64,000 nt of DNA from Pseudomonas putida. GTDB taxonomy: Bacteria > Pseudomonadota > Gammaproteobacteria > Pseudomonadales > Pseudomonadaceae. The stretch lies in NCBI RefSeq assembly GCF_001941965.1, contig NZ_MKZO01000029.1, forward strand, positions 1 to 64,000, in the 5' to 3' direction. The notes beneath the pieces were generated by a model that was given only the letters and a program-made list of their open reading frames with translations, searched no databases and was not told where the DNA came from. Of this stretch, positions 16,606-24,963 are shown in pieces. The translations under genes were made by a program, and so were the position numbers. Positions within the stretch are counted from its first letter, which is position 1; each line of letters starts with the position of its first letter.

Positions 16606-17370
16606 ATGAGCAACGGCCCGATTCTTTCCCTGCGCCATTACCGCGACGACCTGATCGCCCATGCCCACGACCACCCGCAACTGGTGTTCGGTCTCGGCGG
16701 GCGCCTGGATTTCGAGGTGGACGGCCGTGGCGGACGGGTCGAACGCCAGGACCTGATGGTGATTCCCGCTGGCGCCCATCACACCTGCGGCAGCCCTGTC
16801 GGCAGCCACTGCCTGGTGCTGGATGTGCCGGCGGAAAATTGGCTGGCGCAGAGTCTCGGCGAGCGCAGCAGCGACTGCCTGCGCCTGCTGGAGCGCCCCG
16901 GCCCGCTGCTGCTGGACAGCCGCCAGCAACAGTTGGTGGACTGGCTGGCGCACAGCCCGATGGACGATGCCCTGATCACCCGCCAGGGCGCGGTCCTGTT
17001 GCTGGCCAGCCTGAATCCGGGCAACAGCCCGCTGCCGCCGTCGCGGGAACTGCCCTATGCGTCCTTCGACGCGCATATCGAGCAATACGCCGCTTATCCC
17101 TTGCAAGTCGCCGACCTCGCCCGCCTGGCCGGCCTGTCCAGCGCGCGGCTGCATGCGCGCTTCATGGCCGAGCGCGGGATCACGCCGATGGACTACATCC
17201 GCCAGCACCGCCTGCTGCGCGGCCGCCAGTTGCTGCAAGGCAGCCGCCTGCCCATCGGCGAGATCGCCAGCCGGGTCGGCTACAGTTCCCAGAGCGCCTT
17301 CGCCGCCGCCATGCTCAAGGCTTTCGGACGCAGCCCCGGTGCGCTGCGCCGCGAGTCCGGCGACAACTGA
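16606..17370 (+). CDS. AraC-family regulator with cupin sensor domain
   Basis: 254 residues. The N-terminal cupin (HAHDHPQLVFGLGG...LMVIPAGAHHTC) is followed by a C-terminal AraC HTH pair (VADLARLAGLSSARLHARFMAERG and IGEIASRVGYSSQSAFAAAML). It lies 77 bases upstream of the EamA exporter on the same strand, and could control it. The ATG at 16606 fits the cupin start; the upstream in-frame region overlaps the divergent promoter. Confidence 0.87.
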   Translation: MSNGPILSLRHYRDDLIAHAHDHPQLVFGLGGRLDFEVDGRGGRVERQDLMVIPAGAHHTCGSPVGSHCLVLDVPAENWLAQSLGERSSDCLRLLERPGPLLLDSRQQQLVDWLAHSPMDDALITRQGAVLLLASLNPGNSPLPPSRELPYASFDAHIEQYAAYPLQVADLARLAGLSSARLHARFMAERGITPMDYIRQHRLLRGRQLLQGSRLPIGEIASRVGYSSQSAFAAAMLKAFGRSPGALRRESGDN

Positions 17371-17447
17371 CGCGAGTCCGGCGACAGACGCCGGGGCCCG
17401 GGCGCCGTAGACTGGCCGCGTCGCTCCCCGACCCTGCAAGGACTTCC

Positions 17448-18329
17448 ATGAACCACCGCACCGCCCTCGGCGCCCTGCATATCGGCGCGCTGTTCTTCGG
17501 CCTGACCGGCGTCTTCGGCAAGCTGGCCAGCGCCTCGCCCTCGATCATCGTCTTCGGTCGCGCCGCCTTCGCGGTGCTCGCCCTGGCCCTGTTCGCCCGC
17601 CTCGCCGGGCCGGGCTGGAAAGCCCTGCAAGCCCAGGACTGGCGCCGCCTCGGCCTGGGCGGCGTGCTGCTGGCCGGGCACTGGGTGAGTTTCTTCATTT
17701 CGGTGAAGGTCGGCGGCGTGGCCATCGCCACCCTCGGCTTCGCCAGTTTCCCGGCCTTCACCGTGATCCTCGAAGGCCTGCTGTTCCGCGAGCGGATTCG
17801 CGGCAACGAGCTGGTCCTGGTGGGATTGGTCAGTGTCGGCCTGATCCTGGTCACCCCGGAATTCAACCTGGCCAGCGAGGCCACTGGCGGTCTGCTCTGG
17901 TCCTTGCTGTCCGGCCTGCTGTTCTCGCTGCTGTCGCTGACCAACCGCGCTGGTTCGGGACGGGTTCCGGCGGTGCAGGCGGCGATGTGCCAGAACCTGG
18001 TGGTCGCCCTGTGCCTGCTGCCCTTCGCCGCGCCAGGCCTGAGCCAAGTGCCGGCGCTGGACTGGCTGTGGATCGGCCTGCTCGGGGTGTTCTGCACCGG
18101 CGTCGCCCACAGCCTGTTCGTCGCGGCGCTCAATGTGATCAAGGCGCGCACCGCCGCCGTGGTCTTCGCCATGGAGCCGATCTATGGCATCGCCGTGGCC
18201 TGGATGCTGTTCGCCGAAACCCCGACACCACGCATGCTGCTGGGCGGCGTGCTGATCATCTTCGCCATCGTCATTTCCAGCCGCCTGGCGGCCAGCAACG
18301 CGTCACGCAAGACAGCGGCGGAACATTAG
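17448..18329 (+). CDS. EamA/DMT-family exporter
   Basis: 293 residues with ten membrane segments arranged as two EamA repeats (GALHIGALFFGLTGVFGKLA; LLWSLLSGLLFSLLSLTNR). DMT proteins of this type export amino acids or other small metabolites. The AraC gene just upstream is a likely regulator. CAAGGAC before the ATG serves as ribosome site. The stop overlaps the convergent SelT/Rdx gene by 4 bases. The substrate is not predictable. Confidence 0.88.
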   Translation: MNHRTALGALHIGALFFGLTGVFGKLASASPSIIVFGRAAFAVLALALFARLAGPGWKALQAQDWRRLGLGGVLLAGHWVSFFISVKVGGVAIATLGFASFPAFTVILEGLLFRERIRGNELVLVGLVSVGLILVTPEFNLASEATGGLLWSLLSGLLFSLLSLTNRAGSGRVPAVQAAMCQNLVVALCLLPFAAPGLSQVPALDWLWIGLLGVFCTGVAHSLFVAALNVIKARTAAVVFAMEPIYGIAVAWMLFAETPTPRMLLGGVLIIFAIVISSRLAASNASRKTAAEH

Positions 18330-18607
18330 CGGTCGTTGTGCCCCAGGTCGCGCTGCGGATCGATCTGGTCGCGTACCCGCTGCTTCAGCACCTTGGCCTC
18401 CGGGAAGCCACCATCGGCCTTGCGCTCCCAGATCTGCACGCCGTCGCAGGTGATGCGGAAGGTGCCGCCGGTGGCCGGCTCCAGGGCCACCCGGGCGAGC
18501 TCGTCACTGAAGGTGCTGAGCAGTTCCTGGGCCAGCCAGGCGGCGCGCAGCAGCCATTGGCACTGGGTGCAGTAGGTGATGACGATTTCCGGCTTCGACG
18601 CACTCAC
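18326..18607 (-). CDS. SelT/SelW/SelH (Rdx) family protein
   Basis: 93 residues with the thioredoxin-like redox motif CTQC near the N-terminus (IVITYCTQCQWLLRAAWLAQELL) and the Rdx C-terminal GTFRITCDGVQIWERK...FPEAKVLKQRVRD. The position that is selenocysteine in some homologues is Cys here. I choose the GTG at 18607, 7 bases after GAGGT, over the upstream TTG. It probably acts as a thiol oxidoreductase, but the partner is unknown. Confidence 0.88.
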   Translation of the reverse strand: MSASKPEIVITYCTQCQWLLRAAWLAQELLSTFSDELARVALEPATGGTFRITCDGVQIWERKADGGFPEAKVLKQRVRDQIDPQRDLGHNDR

Positions 18608-18674
18608 GGTAACGACCTCAAACAAAATAAGTGGCGCTTATACTAGCGGTTTGCCCCTGGCTTCGAGAATCGCG

Positions 18675-20864
18675 ATGCGCCGCCTGCTGCTGTGTTTGCT
18701 CTTCCTGCTCCCGTCCCTGCAACTGTTCGCCGCCGAGGCCACCCGGCCCAAGGTCGGCCTGGTGCTGTCCGGCGGCGCCGCCCGTGGCCTGGCGCATATC
18801 GGCGTGCTCAAGGCCCTGGAGGAACAGGGGGTGAAGATCGATGCCATCGCGGGTACCAGCATGGGCGCGGTGATCGGCGGGCTGTATGCCTCGGGCTACA
18901 AGGTCGAGGAACTGGAAAAGCTGGCGCGCAGCATCGACTGGCAGCAGGCGCTGTCCGATGCCCCGCCGCGCAAGGACGTGCCCTTCCGGCGCAAGCAGGA
19001 CGACCGCGACTTCCTGGTGAAACAGAAGATCAGCTTCCGCGACGACGGCAGCCTCGGCCTGCCGTTGGGGGTGATCCAGGGCCAGAACCTCGCCCTGTTG
19101 CTGGAAAGCCTGCTGGCCCATACCAGCGATACCCGCGACTTCGACAAGCTGCCAATACCCTTCCGCGCGGTGGCCACCGATATCGCCAGCGGCGAGAAAG
19201 TGGTGTTCAGCCGCGGCCACCTGCCCCAGGTGATCCGCGCCAGCATGTCGATCCCGGCGGTGTTCGCCCCGGTGGAGCTGGATGGCCGGCTGCTGGTGGA
19301 CGGCGGCATGGTCGACAACATTCCCCTGGATATCGTGCGGCAGATGGGGGTCGACGTGGCGATCGTCGTCGATATCGGCACCCCGCTGCGCAACCGCAAG
19401 CAACTGGGCACGGTGGTGGATGTGCTCAACCAGTCCATCACCCTGATGACCCGGCGCAATTCCGAGGAACAACTGGCGGCCCTGCACCGCGACGACATCC
19501 TGATCCAGCCACCGCTGGCCAGCATCAGCGCCACCGACTTCGGCCGCGCCGAGGAAATGATGGACGCCGGCTACCGCGCCACGCGCATCCTCGACAGCCG
19601 CCTGGCCGCCCTGCGTCCGCCCGCAGGCAGCGACATCGAACTGGCGGTGGCGCGCTCGCCGGACCAGCGCACGCCGGTCATCACCGCGATCAAGGTGGAG
19701 AACGACTCCAAGGTCAGCGACGACGTGATCCGTTACTACATCCGCCAGAACATCGGCCAGCCGCTGGACCTGGACCGCCTGCAGACCGACATGGGCACCC
19801 TGTACGGCCTGGACTACTTCGACCGGGTGCAGTACCGCGTGGTGCACAAGGGCCAGGACCACACCCTGGTGATCAACGCCCGTGGGCGCCGCGGGGGCAC
19901 CGACTACCTGCGCCTGGGGCTCAACCTCTCCGACGACATGCGCGGCGACAGCGCCTTCAACCTCGGCGCCAGCTACCGGGTCAACGGCATCAACAAGCTG
20001 GGCGCGGAATGGCTGACCCGGGCGCAGATCGGCGATGTGCAGGAGCTGTACAGCGAGTTCTACCAGCCGCTGGATGCGGGATCGCGCTACTTCGTCGCGC
20101 CCTATCTGGAACTGGGCTCGCAGAACATCGACGTGGCGCTGGATGAGGATCCGGTCGCGGAGTACCGCCTGGAGCGCTATGGCTTTGGCCTGAACGTCGG
20201 CCGGCAGATCGGCACCAGCGGTGAGGTACGCCTGGGTGTGGGCCAGGCGTGGGGCCGGGCACGGGTCAGGATCGGCGACCAGGACCTGCCGGACGTCAGC
20301 CTCACCGAAGGTTATTACGACCTGAAGTACTCCTTCGACAGCCTCGACAACGTCTACTTCCCTCACAGCGGCGAGGATTTCCGCCTGACCTTGCGCCAGT
20401 TCGAGCCGGCCCTGGGTTCGGACCAGCGTTATCAGCAGTGGGAAATGAAACTGGACAAGGCGCTGAGCAGCGGCCCGAACACCTGGGTGCTGGGCGGGCG
20501 CTATGGACGCACGCTGGATGACGCGGATGCGGTGGTGTCGGCGATGGTGATGGGCGGAGCACGGCAGCTATCGGGCTTCCGGCAGAACTCGCTATCGGGG
20601 CAGAACCTGAGCCTGGCGCGGATGGTGTACTACCGCCGCCTGACCCCGCGGGCCTACCTGCCGCTGGACTTCCCGCTGTACCTGGGCGGCTCGCTGGAAC
20701 GCGGGCGGGTGTGGAACAACGACAACGAGTTCGACAGTGGCTATATCAATGCGGCGAGCATCTTCGTCGGCTTCGATACGCCGCTGGGGCCGTTGAGCTT
20801 CAGCTATGGGTTCAACACCGAGGATCAGAAGGCGGTGTATCTGAATCTGGGGCAAACATTCTAG
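18675..20864 (+). CDS. plpD: Patatin-like phospholipase autotransporter PlpD (type Vd)
   Basis: 729 residues, matching the length of P. aeruginosa PlpD. A signal peptide ends near FAA (residue 20). The patatin domain has the oxyanion loop SGGAARG (32-38), nucleophile Ser62 in GTSMG and the catalytic Asp209 in VDGGMVDN. A POTRA domain (about 350-420) precedes a C-terminal 16-strand barrel of the TpsB/BamA type ending ...YLNLGQTF, with a terminal aromatic Phe. The passenger is a secreted class A1 phospholipase released through its own barrel. A REP pair begins at the stop codon. Confidence 0.95.
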   Translation: MRRLLLCLLFLLPSLQLFAAEATRPKVGLVLSGGAARGLAHIGVLKALEEQGVKIDAIAGTSMGAVIGGLYASGYKVEELEKLARSIDWQQALSDAPPRKDVPFRRKQDDRDFLVKQKISFRDDGSLGLPLGVIQGQNLALLLESLLAHTSDTRDFDKLPIPFRAVATDIASGEKVVFSRGHLPQVIRASMSIPAVFAPVELDGRLLVDGGMVDNIPLDIVRQMGVDVAIVVDIGTPLRNRKQLGTVVDVLNQSITLMTRRNSEEQLAALHRDDILIQPPLASISATDFGRAEEMMDAGYRATRILDSRLAALRPPAGSDIELAVARSPDQRTPVITAIKVENDSKVSDDVIRYYIRQNIGQPLDLDRLQTDMGTLYGLDYFDRVQYRVVHKGQDHTLVINARGRRGGTDYLRLGLNLSDDMRGDSAFNLGASYRVNGINKLGAEWLTRAQIGDVQELYSEFYQPLDAGSRYFVAPYLELGSQNIDVALDEDPVAEYRLERYGFGLNVGRQIGTSGEVRLGVGQAWGRARVRIGDQDLPDVSLTEGYYDLKYSFDSLDNVYFPHSGEDFRLTLRQFEPALGSDQRYQQWEMKLDKALSSGPNTWVLGGRYGRTLDDADAVVSAMVMGGARQLSGFRQNSLSGQNLSLARMVYYRRLTPRAYLPLDFPLYLGGSLERGRVWNNDNEFDSGYINAASIFVGFDTPLGPLSFSYGFNTEDQKAVYLNLGQTF

Positions 20865-20950
20865 GGCCTCATCGCTGGCAAGCCAGCTCCCACAGGGTCC
20901 GCGTGCACCGCCGAACCTGTGGGAGCTGGCTTGCCAGCGATGAGGCCCTC
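20864..20950. repeat. REP pair (REPIN)
   Basis: Inverted REP pair starting at the last base of plpD. Its loop (GGTCCGCGTGCACCGCCGAA) resembles that of the pair at 50952-51038. Confidence 0.9.
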
Positions 20951-20960
20951 AAGAGCACAA

Positions 20961-21401
20961 TCAAACCTTGGACTTGTCCAGATTCGCCAGAATCCGCGTA
21001 TGCACCCGCATGCACACCGCCAGTTCCTCTTCATCTACCCCGGTGAACAGCTCTACCCGCAGGGCATTGGCGATGGTTTCGATCTGCTCGATCAACGGCG
21101 TGGCCGAAGGGCACAGGACGATCTTCTTGGCCCGACGGTCTTCCAGCACCGCATGGCGCTTGACCAGCCCCTGGGATTCGAGACTGTCCAGCAAGCGGGC
21201 CAGGGTCGGGCCTTCCACGCCCACGCTCTGGGCCAGTTCACGCTGGGTCGGGGCTTCGTCGAAACGGGCAAGGTGCAGCAGCACCAGCCAGCGCGCCTGG
21301 GACAGGTTGAGGCCCGCCAGGCGACGGTCCAGCTCGGCGCGCCAGCCTCGGGACATATGGGCAAGTTGCATCCCGAAGCGGTGTTGATCGGTCAAAGGCA
21401 T
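20961..21401 (-). CDS. MarR-family transcriptional regulator
   Basis: 146 residues with the winged-helix core LSQARWLVLLHLARFDEAPTQRELAQSVGVEGPTLARLLDSLESQGLVKR and wing VLEDRRAKKIVLC, as in SlyA/MarR. It binds DNA as a dimer, usually at its own promoter; TAATTATTAG lies 22-32 bases upstream of the start (about 21421-21430) as an AT-rich candidate site. The regulated neighbour is not obvious, since it is flanked by a REP pair and recQ. Confidence 0.87.
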   Translation of the reverse strand: MPLTDQHRFGMQLAHMSRGWRAELDRRLAGLNLSQARWLVLLHLARFDEAPTQRELAQSVGVEGPTLARLLDSLESQGLVKRHAVLEDRRAKKIVLCPSATPLIEQIETIANALRVELFTGVDEEELAVCMRVHTRILANLDKSKV

Positions 21402-21514
21402 GGAAAACTCATGGTCAGAACTAATTATTAGTCAGCTAACCATGCCCATTGCGCTTAGGCAAGGTTCATCTGGGCGACGATCTTGACCAAACGTAAGAAA
21501 TAGTGACAACCCCA

Positions 21515-23650
21515 TTACATCTCGAACTCAGCGGCCAGGGCCGCACGCACGCAATAGAGCACCCCTTCCGGCACCCGCGAGGCGAACAGCGGGAGGATTT
21601 CCGAGACCGGAGGCAGTTCGCCTTCGCCGTCGAGGAAGGCGTCCTGCACTTCCATCATCAGGTCTTCCGGCAGGTCCAGGGCCTGCTCCAGCGACAGTTC
21701 CTGGCGACCAATGGCCTCGGCCAGCAGGCTGTAGACGTTCTTTTCGCTGCATTTCAACTGCCCGGCGATCTGCGCCGGAGTCATGCCGGCACGGGCCAGG
21801 CTGACCAGTTCGTGGCGCAGATCGGTGACCACCGGCGGCGCCTCGGCCTCGCCGCCCAGCACTTCGAGGAAGGCCTCGCCATAGCGCTCCAGCTTGCGCG
21901 CGCCGACACCGCTGACCCGGGCCATCTCGGCCAGGCTGGTGGGCTGGCTGCGGAGCATTTCCAGCAGGGTCGAGTCGGGGAAGATGACGTAGGGCGGCAC
22001 GCCATGCTCTTCGGCCAGCTTGCGCCGCAGGGTGCGCAGGGCTTCCCACTGCTCGCGCTCGTCGCCGCGCACCAGCTGGCTGGCCGGGCTGCCGCCACTG
22101 CTGCTGCCCTTGCTGGTGGTCTGCGGCTTGAGATCGCGGCGCAGTTCCAGGGTCACTTCGCCGCGCAGCAAGGGCCGGCAGGTATCGGACAGGCGCAGGC
22201 CGCCGTAGCCATCCAGGTCCACATCCACCAGGCCGCGGGCGACCATCTGGCGGAACAGCGAGCGCCATTCGCCCTCGGCGCGGCCCTTGCCGACGCCATA
22301 GACGGAAAGCTTCTCGTGACCGAAATTGCGGATCTTCTCGTTGTCCTTGCCCAGCAGCACATCCACCAGGTGGCCGACGCCGTAGCGCTGGCCGGTACGG
22401 TAGATCGCCGACAGGGCCTGGCGGGCCGGCTCGGTGGCGTCCCAGGTCTGCACGCCGTCGACGCAGTTGTCGCAGTGACCGCAGGGGTTGGGCAGTTCTT
22501 CGTCGAAGTAGCGCAGCAGGGCCTGGCGGCGGCAGCGGGTTTCTTCGCAGAGGGCGAGCATGGCGTCGAGCTTGTGCTGCTCGACGCGTTTGTGCCGCTC
22601 GTCGCCTTCGGAGTTCTGCAGCATCTGCTTGAGCATCACCATGTCCTGCAGGCCGTAGGCCATCCAGGCATCGGCGGGCAGGCCGTCACGGCCGGCGCGA
22701 CCGGTTTCCTGATAGTAGGCTTCCAGCGACTTGGGCAGGTCGAGGTGGGCGACGAAACGCACGTTGGGCTTGTCGATGCCCATGCCGAAGGCAATGGTCG
22801 CGACCATGATCAGCCCTTCCTCGTTGAGGAAGCGGCGCTGGTTGGCGGCACGGGTCTCGGCGGGCAGGCCGGCGTGATACGGCAGGGCCGGGAAGCCTTC
22901 GCCGCAGAGGAACGCGGCCACCTCGTCGACCTTCTTGCGCGACAGGCAGTAGACGATGCCGGCGTTGCCGCGACGTTCGCCGAGGAACGCCAGCAACTGC
23001 TTGCGCGGCTGCTCCTTGGGCACGATGCGGTAGAAGATGTTCGGGCGGTCGAAGCTGGAGAGGAAGCGCTCGGCCTCCTGCAGGTGCAGGCGGGTGACGA
23101 TCTCTTCGCGGGTGCGCATGTCCGCCGTGGCGGTCAGGGCGATGCGCGGGACATGGGGGAAGAGCTCGGCCAGTTGGCCCAGTTGCAGGTATTCCGGACG
23201 GAAGTCGTGGCCCCATTGCGAAACGCAGTGGGCCTCGTCGATGGCGAACAGGGCGATGTCCAGCTCGCGCAGGAAATCCAGCATGCGCGGCTGCACCAGG
23301 CGCTCCGGTGCGAGATAGAGCATCTTCAGCTCGCCACGGCGGATGCGTCCGGCCAGTTCGCGCTGCTGCTCGGCGCTCATGGTCGAGTTCAGCGAAGCCG
23401 CGGCGACACCCAGTTCATCGAGGGTCGCGACCTGGTCTTCCATCAGCGCGATCAGTGGCGACACCACCACCGCCAGGCCGTCACGCAGCAGCGCCGGGAC
23501 CTGGAAGCACAAGGACTTGCCACCGCCGGTCGGCATCAGCACCAGCGCATCGCCGCCCTTGGCCACGCGTTCGATGATCGCCCCCTGGCGACCGCGGAAG
23601 CTGTCGTAGCCGAAGATATCGCGGAGGACGCGCTGAGCCTGTTCGAGCAT
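21515..23650 (-). CDS. recQ: ATP-dependent DNA helicase RecQ
   Basis: 711 residues. The SF2 helicase core shows LMPTGGGKSLCFQVPALL (Walker A), AIDEAHCVSQWGHDFRPEY (DEAH box with aromatic-rich loop) and RAGRDGLPA (motif VI). The RecQ zinc site follows (CRRQALLRYFDE, CGHCDNC), then the RQC winged helix and an HRDC domain (LRTLRRKLAEEHGVPPYVIFPD). It unwinds DNA 3'-5' during recombination and fork repair. The protein is about 100 residues longer than E. coli RecQ, the extra part being C-terminal to HRDC. The ATG at 23650 gives MLEQAQRVLRDIFGYDSFR. Confidence 0.95.
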   Translation of the reverse strand: MLEQAQRVLRDIFGYDSFRGRQGAIIERVAKGGDALVLMPTGGGKSLCFQVPALLRDGLAVVVSPLIALMEDQVATLDELGVAAASLNSTMSAEQQRELAGRIRRGELKMLYLAPERLVQPRMLDFLRELDIALFAIDEAHCVSQWGHDFRPEYLQLGQLAELFPHVPRIALTATADMRTREEIVTRLHLQEAERFLSSFDRPNIFYRIVPKEQPRKQLLAFLGERRGNAGIVYCLSRKKVDEVAAFLCGEGFPALPYHAGLPAETRAANQRRFLNEEGLIMVATIAFGMGIDKPNVRFVAHLDLPKSLEAYYQETGRAGRDGLPADAWMAYGLQDMVMLKQMLQNSEGDERHKRVEQHKLDAMLALCEETRCRRQALLRYFDEELPNPCGHCDNCVDGVQTWDATEPARQALSAIYRTGQRYGVGHLVDVLLGKDNEKIRNFGHEKLSVYGVGKGRAEGEWRSLFRQMVARGLVDVDLDGYGGLRLSDTCRPLLRGEVTLELRRDLKPQTTSKGSSSGGSPASQLVRGDEREQWEALRTLRRKLAEEHGVPPYVIFPDSTLLEMLRSQPTSLAEMARVSGVGARKLERYGEAFLEVLGGEAEAPPVVTDLRHELVSLARAGMTPAQIAGQLKCSEKNVYSLLAEAIGRQELSLEQALDLPEDLMMEVQDAFLDGEGELPPVSEILPLFASRVPEGVLYCVRAALAAEFEM

Positions 23651-23894
23651 AACCACTCCAAAATCGTGAACCCATCCTGGCCATACAGGCTGGATGAAAA
23701 TCCCTCGCGACTCACGTAAAAAAACGCAAGCAGCTTTTACCGGGGGAAAACCCGCACCCGGCGGAAAAAAGCCGAGAGTATACCCGAGCGCCCACCCGCG
23801 CAGGGCGACCGCGAGATAGAGCGTCATCCTTTGCCTTGCAGGGCCCCCACAATGCTAGAATTCAATATTGAACCACTTCCAAGGTAGCCCCTAA

Positions 23895-24482
23895 ATGTCC
23901 TTCGCCGAGCAATTGACCCGCCTGCAAGCCTTCCTCGACGCCGACGAGCTGCATGAAGAGGCGCTGGACTACGTGGCCGCCTGCGGTTACCTGACCGCGC
24001 TGTCGATCTGCGCCGAAGAAGTACCGGAGCGCGAGTGGATCGACGCCCTGTTCTCCGAGGAGCCGCACTACGCCAGCGACGCCCAGCGTGCCGAGATCGA
24101 AGCCACCCTGGTCCAGCTCAAGGGCCATATTGCCCGCCAACTGGCCAGCGACGAGGAATTCGAGCTGCCATGCGACCTCGACCTCGGCGAAGAGCCGGAC
24201 GACTCCGACCTGCGCGGCTGGTGCATCGGTTTCATGGAAGGCGTGTTCCTGCGCGAGGAAGCCTGGTTCGAAAGCGCCGAGGAAGAAGTCAGCGAGATGC
24301 TCCTGCCGATCATGGTCGGTTCCGGCCTGTTCGACGAGCAGCCTGAATTCGCCGATATCGCCAGTGATGCCAACCTGATGGACGACATGATCGTGCAGAT
24401 TCCGGAAGCGCTGACCGCCCTGTACCTGCTGTGCCACGCGCCAGACGAAAAGCCGGCACTGCTCAAGCCGCGCCACCACTGA
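23895..24482 (+). CDS. UPF0149 / YecA-YgfB family protein
   Basis: 195 residues, all-helical and acidic, with the family marks GYLTALSICAEEVPEREWIDALF and DLRGWCIGFMEGVFLREEAWF. It lacks the C-terminal SEC-C zinc domain found in some YecA proteins. Molecular function is not established for this subgroup. It is 4 bases ahead of the ybaN-like gene and divergent from recQ across 244 bp. Confidence 0.87.
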   Translation: MSFAEQLTRLQAFLDADELHEEALDYVAACGYLTALSICAEEVPEREWIDALFSEEPHYASDAQRAEIEATLVQLKGHIARQLASDEEFELPCDLDLGEEPDDSDLRGWCIGFMEGVFLREEAWFESAEEEVSEMLLPIMVGSGLFDEQPEFADIASDANLMDDMIVQIPEALTALYLLCHAPDEKPALLKPRHH

Positions 24483-24486
24483 TTGC

Positions 24487-24858
24487 GTGGTGGTGCGCTA
24501 CCTGCTGCTGGCCGTCGGCTGGCTCAGCGTCGCGTTGGGGGTGATTGGCATTTTCCTTCCGGTACTGCCAACCACCCCTTTTCTATTGCTCGCGGCCGCC
24601 TGTTTTGCCCGCAGCTCTCCCCGCTTCCATGACTGGCTGGTGAACCACCCGCGGCTCGGGCCGTGGATTCGTGATTATCTCAGTGGCGAAGGCATTCCCC
24701 TCAAGGGCAAGGTCTACGCCATCGGCCTGATGTGGGCGAGTATCGGCTTTTCCTGCTACCTGGTGCCGTCGCCCTGGGCCCGGGGGTTCATGCTGACCAG
24801 TGCGGTGCTGGTTTCGATCTATATCCTCAGGCAGAAGACCCTGCAACGACCGGACTAG
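24487..24858 (+). CDS. YbaN-family inner-membrane protein (DUF454)
   Basis: 123 residues with four hydrophobic segments. DUF454 signatures are GWLSVALGVIGIFLPVLPTTPFLLLAA, CFARSSPRFHDWLVNHPRLGP and GEGIPLKGKVYAI. GTG start at 24487, 4 bases after the UPF0149 stop, so the two are co-translated. The function is not known. Confidence 0.88.
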   Translation: MVVRYLLLAVGWLSVALGVIGIFLPVLPTTPFLLLAAACFARSSPRFHDWLVNHPRLGPWIRDYLSGEGIPLKGKVYAIGLMWASIGFSCYLVPSPWARGFMLTSAVLVSIYILRQKTLQRPD

Positions 24859-24870
24859 GTTGTTGTCTTC

Positions 24871-24958
24871 AGGGCCTCATCGCTGGCAAGCCAGCTCCCA
24901 CAGGGTTCGGCAGCGCCGCGAACCCTGTGGGAGCTGGCTTGCCAGCGATAGGGCCCTG
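24871..24958. repeat. REP pair (REPIN)
   Basis: Inverted REP pair between the convergent ybaN-like and adhesin genes, with the GC-rich loop GGTTCGGCAGCGCCGCGAACC itself self-complementary. Confidence 0.9.
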
Positions 24959-24963
24959 AAGCC

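Noticed and set aside
18675..20864. Ordinary cytoplasmic patatin (RssA-like)
   Set aside because: The signal peptide, POTRA and C-terminal barrel make it a type Vd autotransporter.
21503..23719. A 738-codon plus-strand frame opposite recQ
   Set aside because: The RecQ motifs are complete on the minus strand; the shadow has only repetitive Ala/Gly/Gln sequence.
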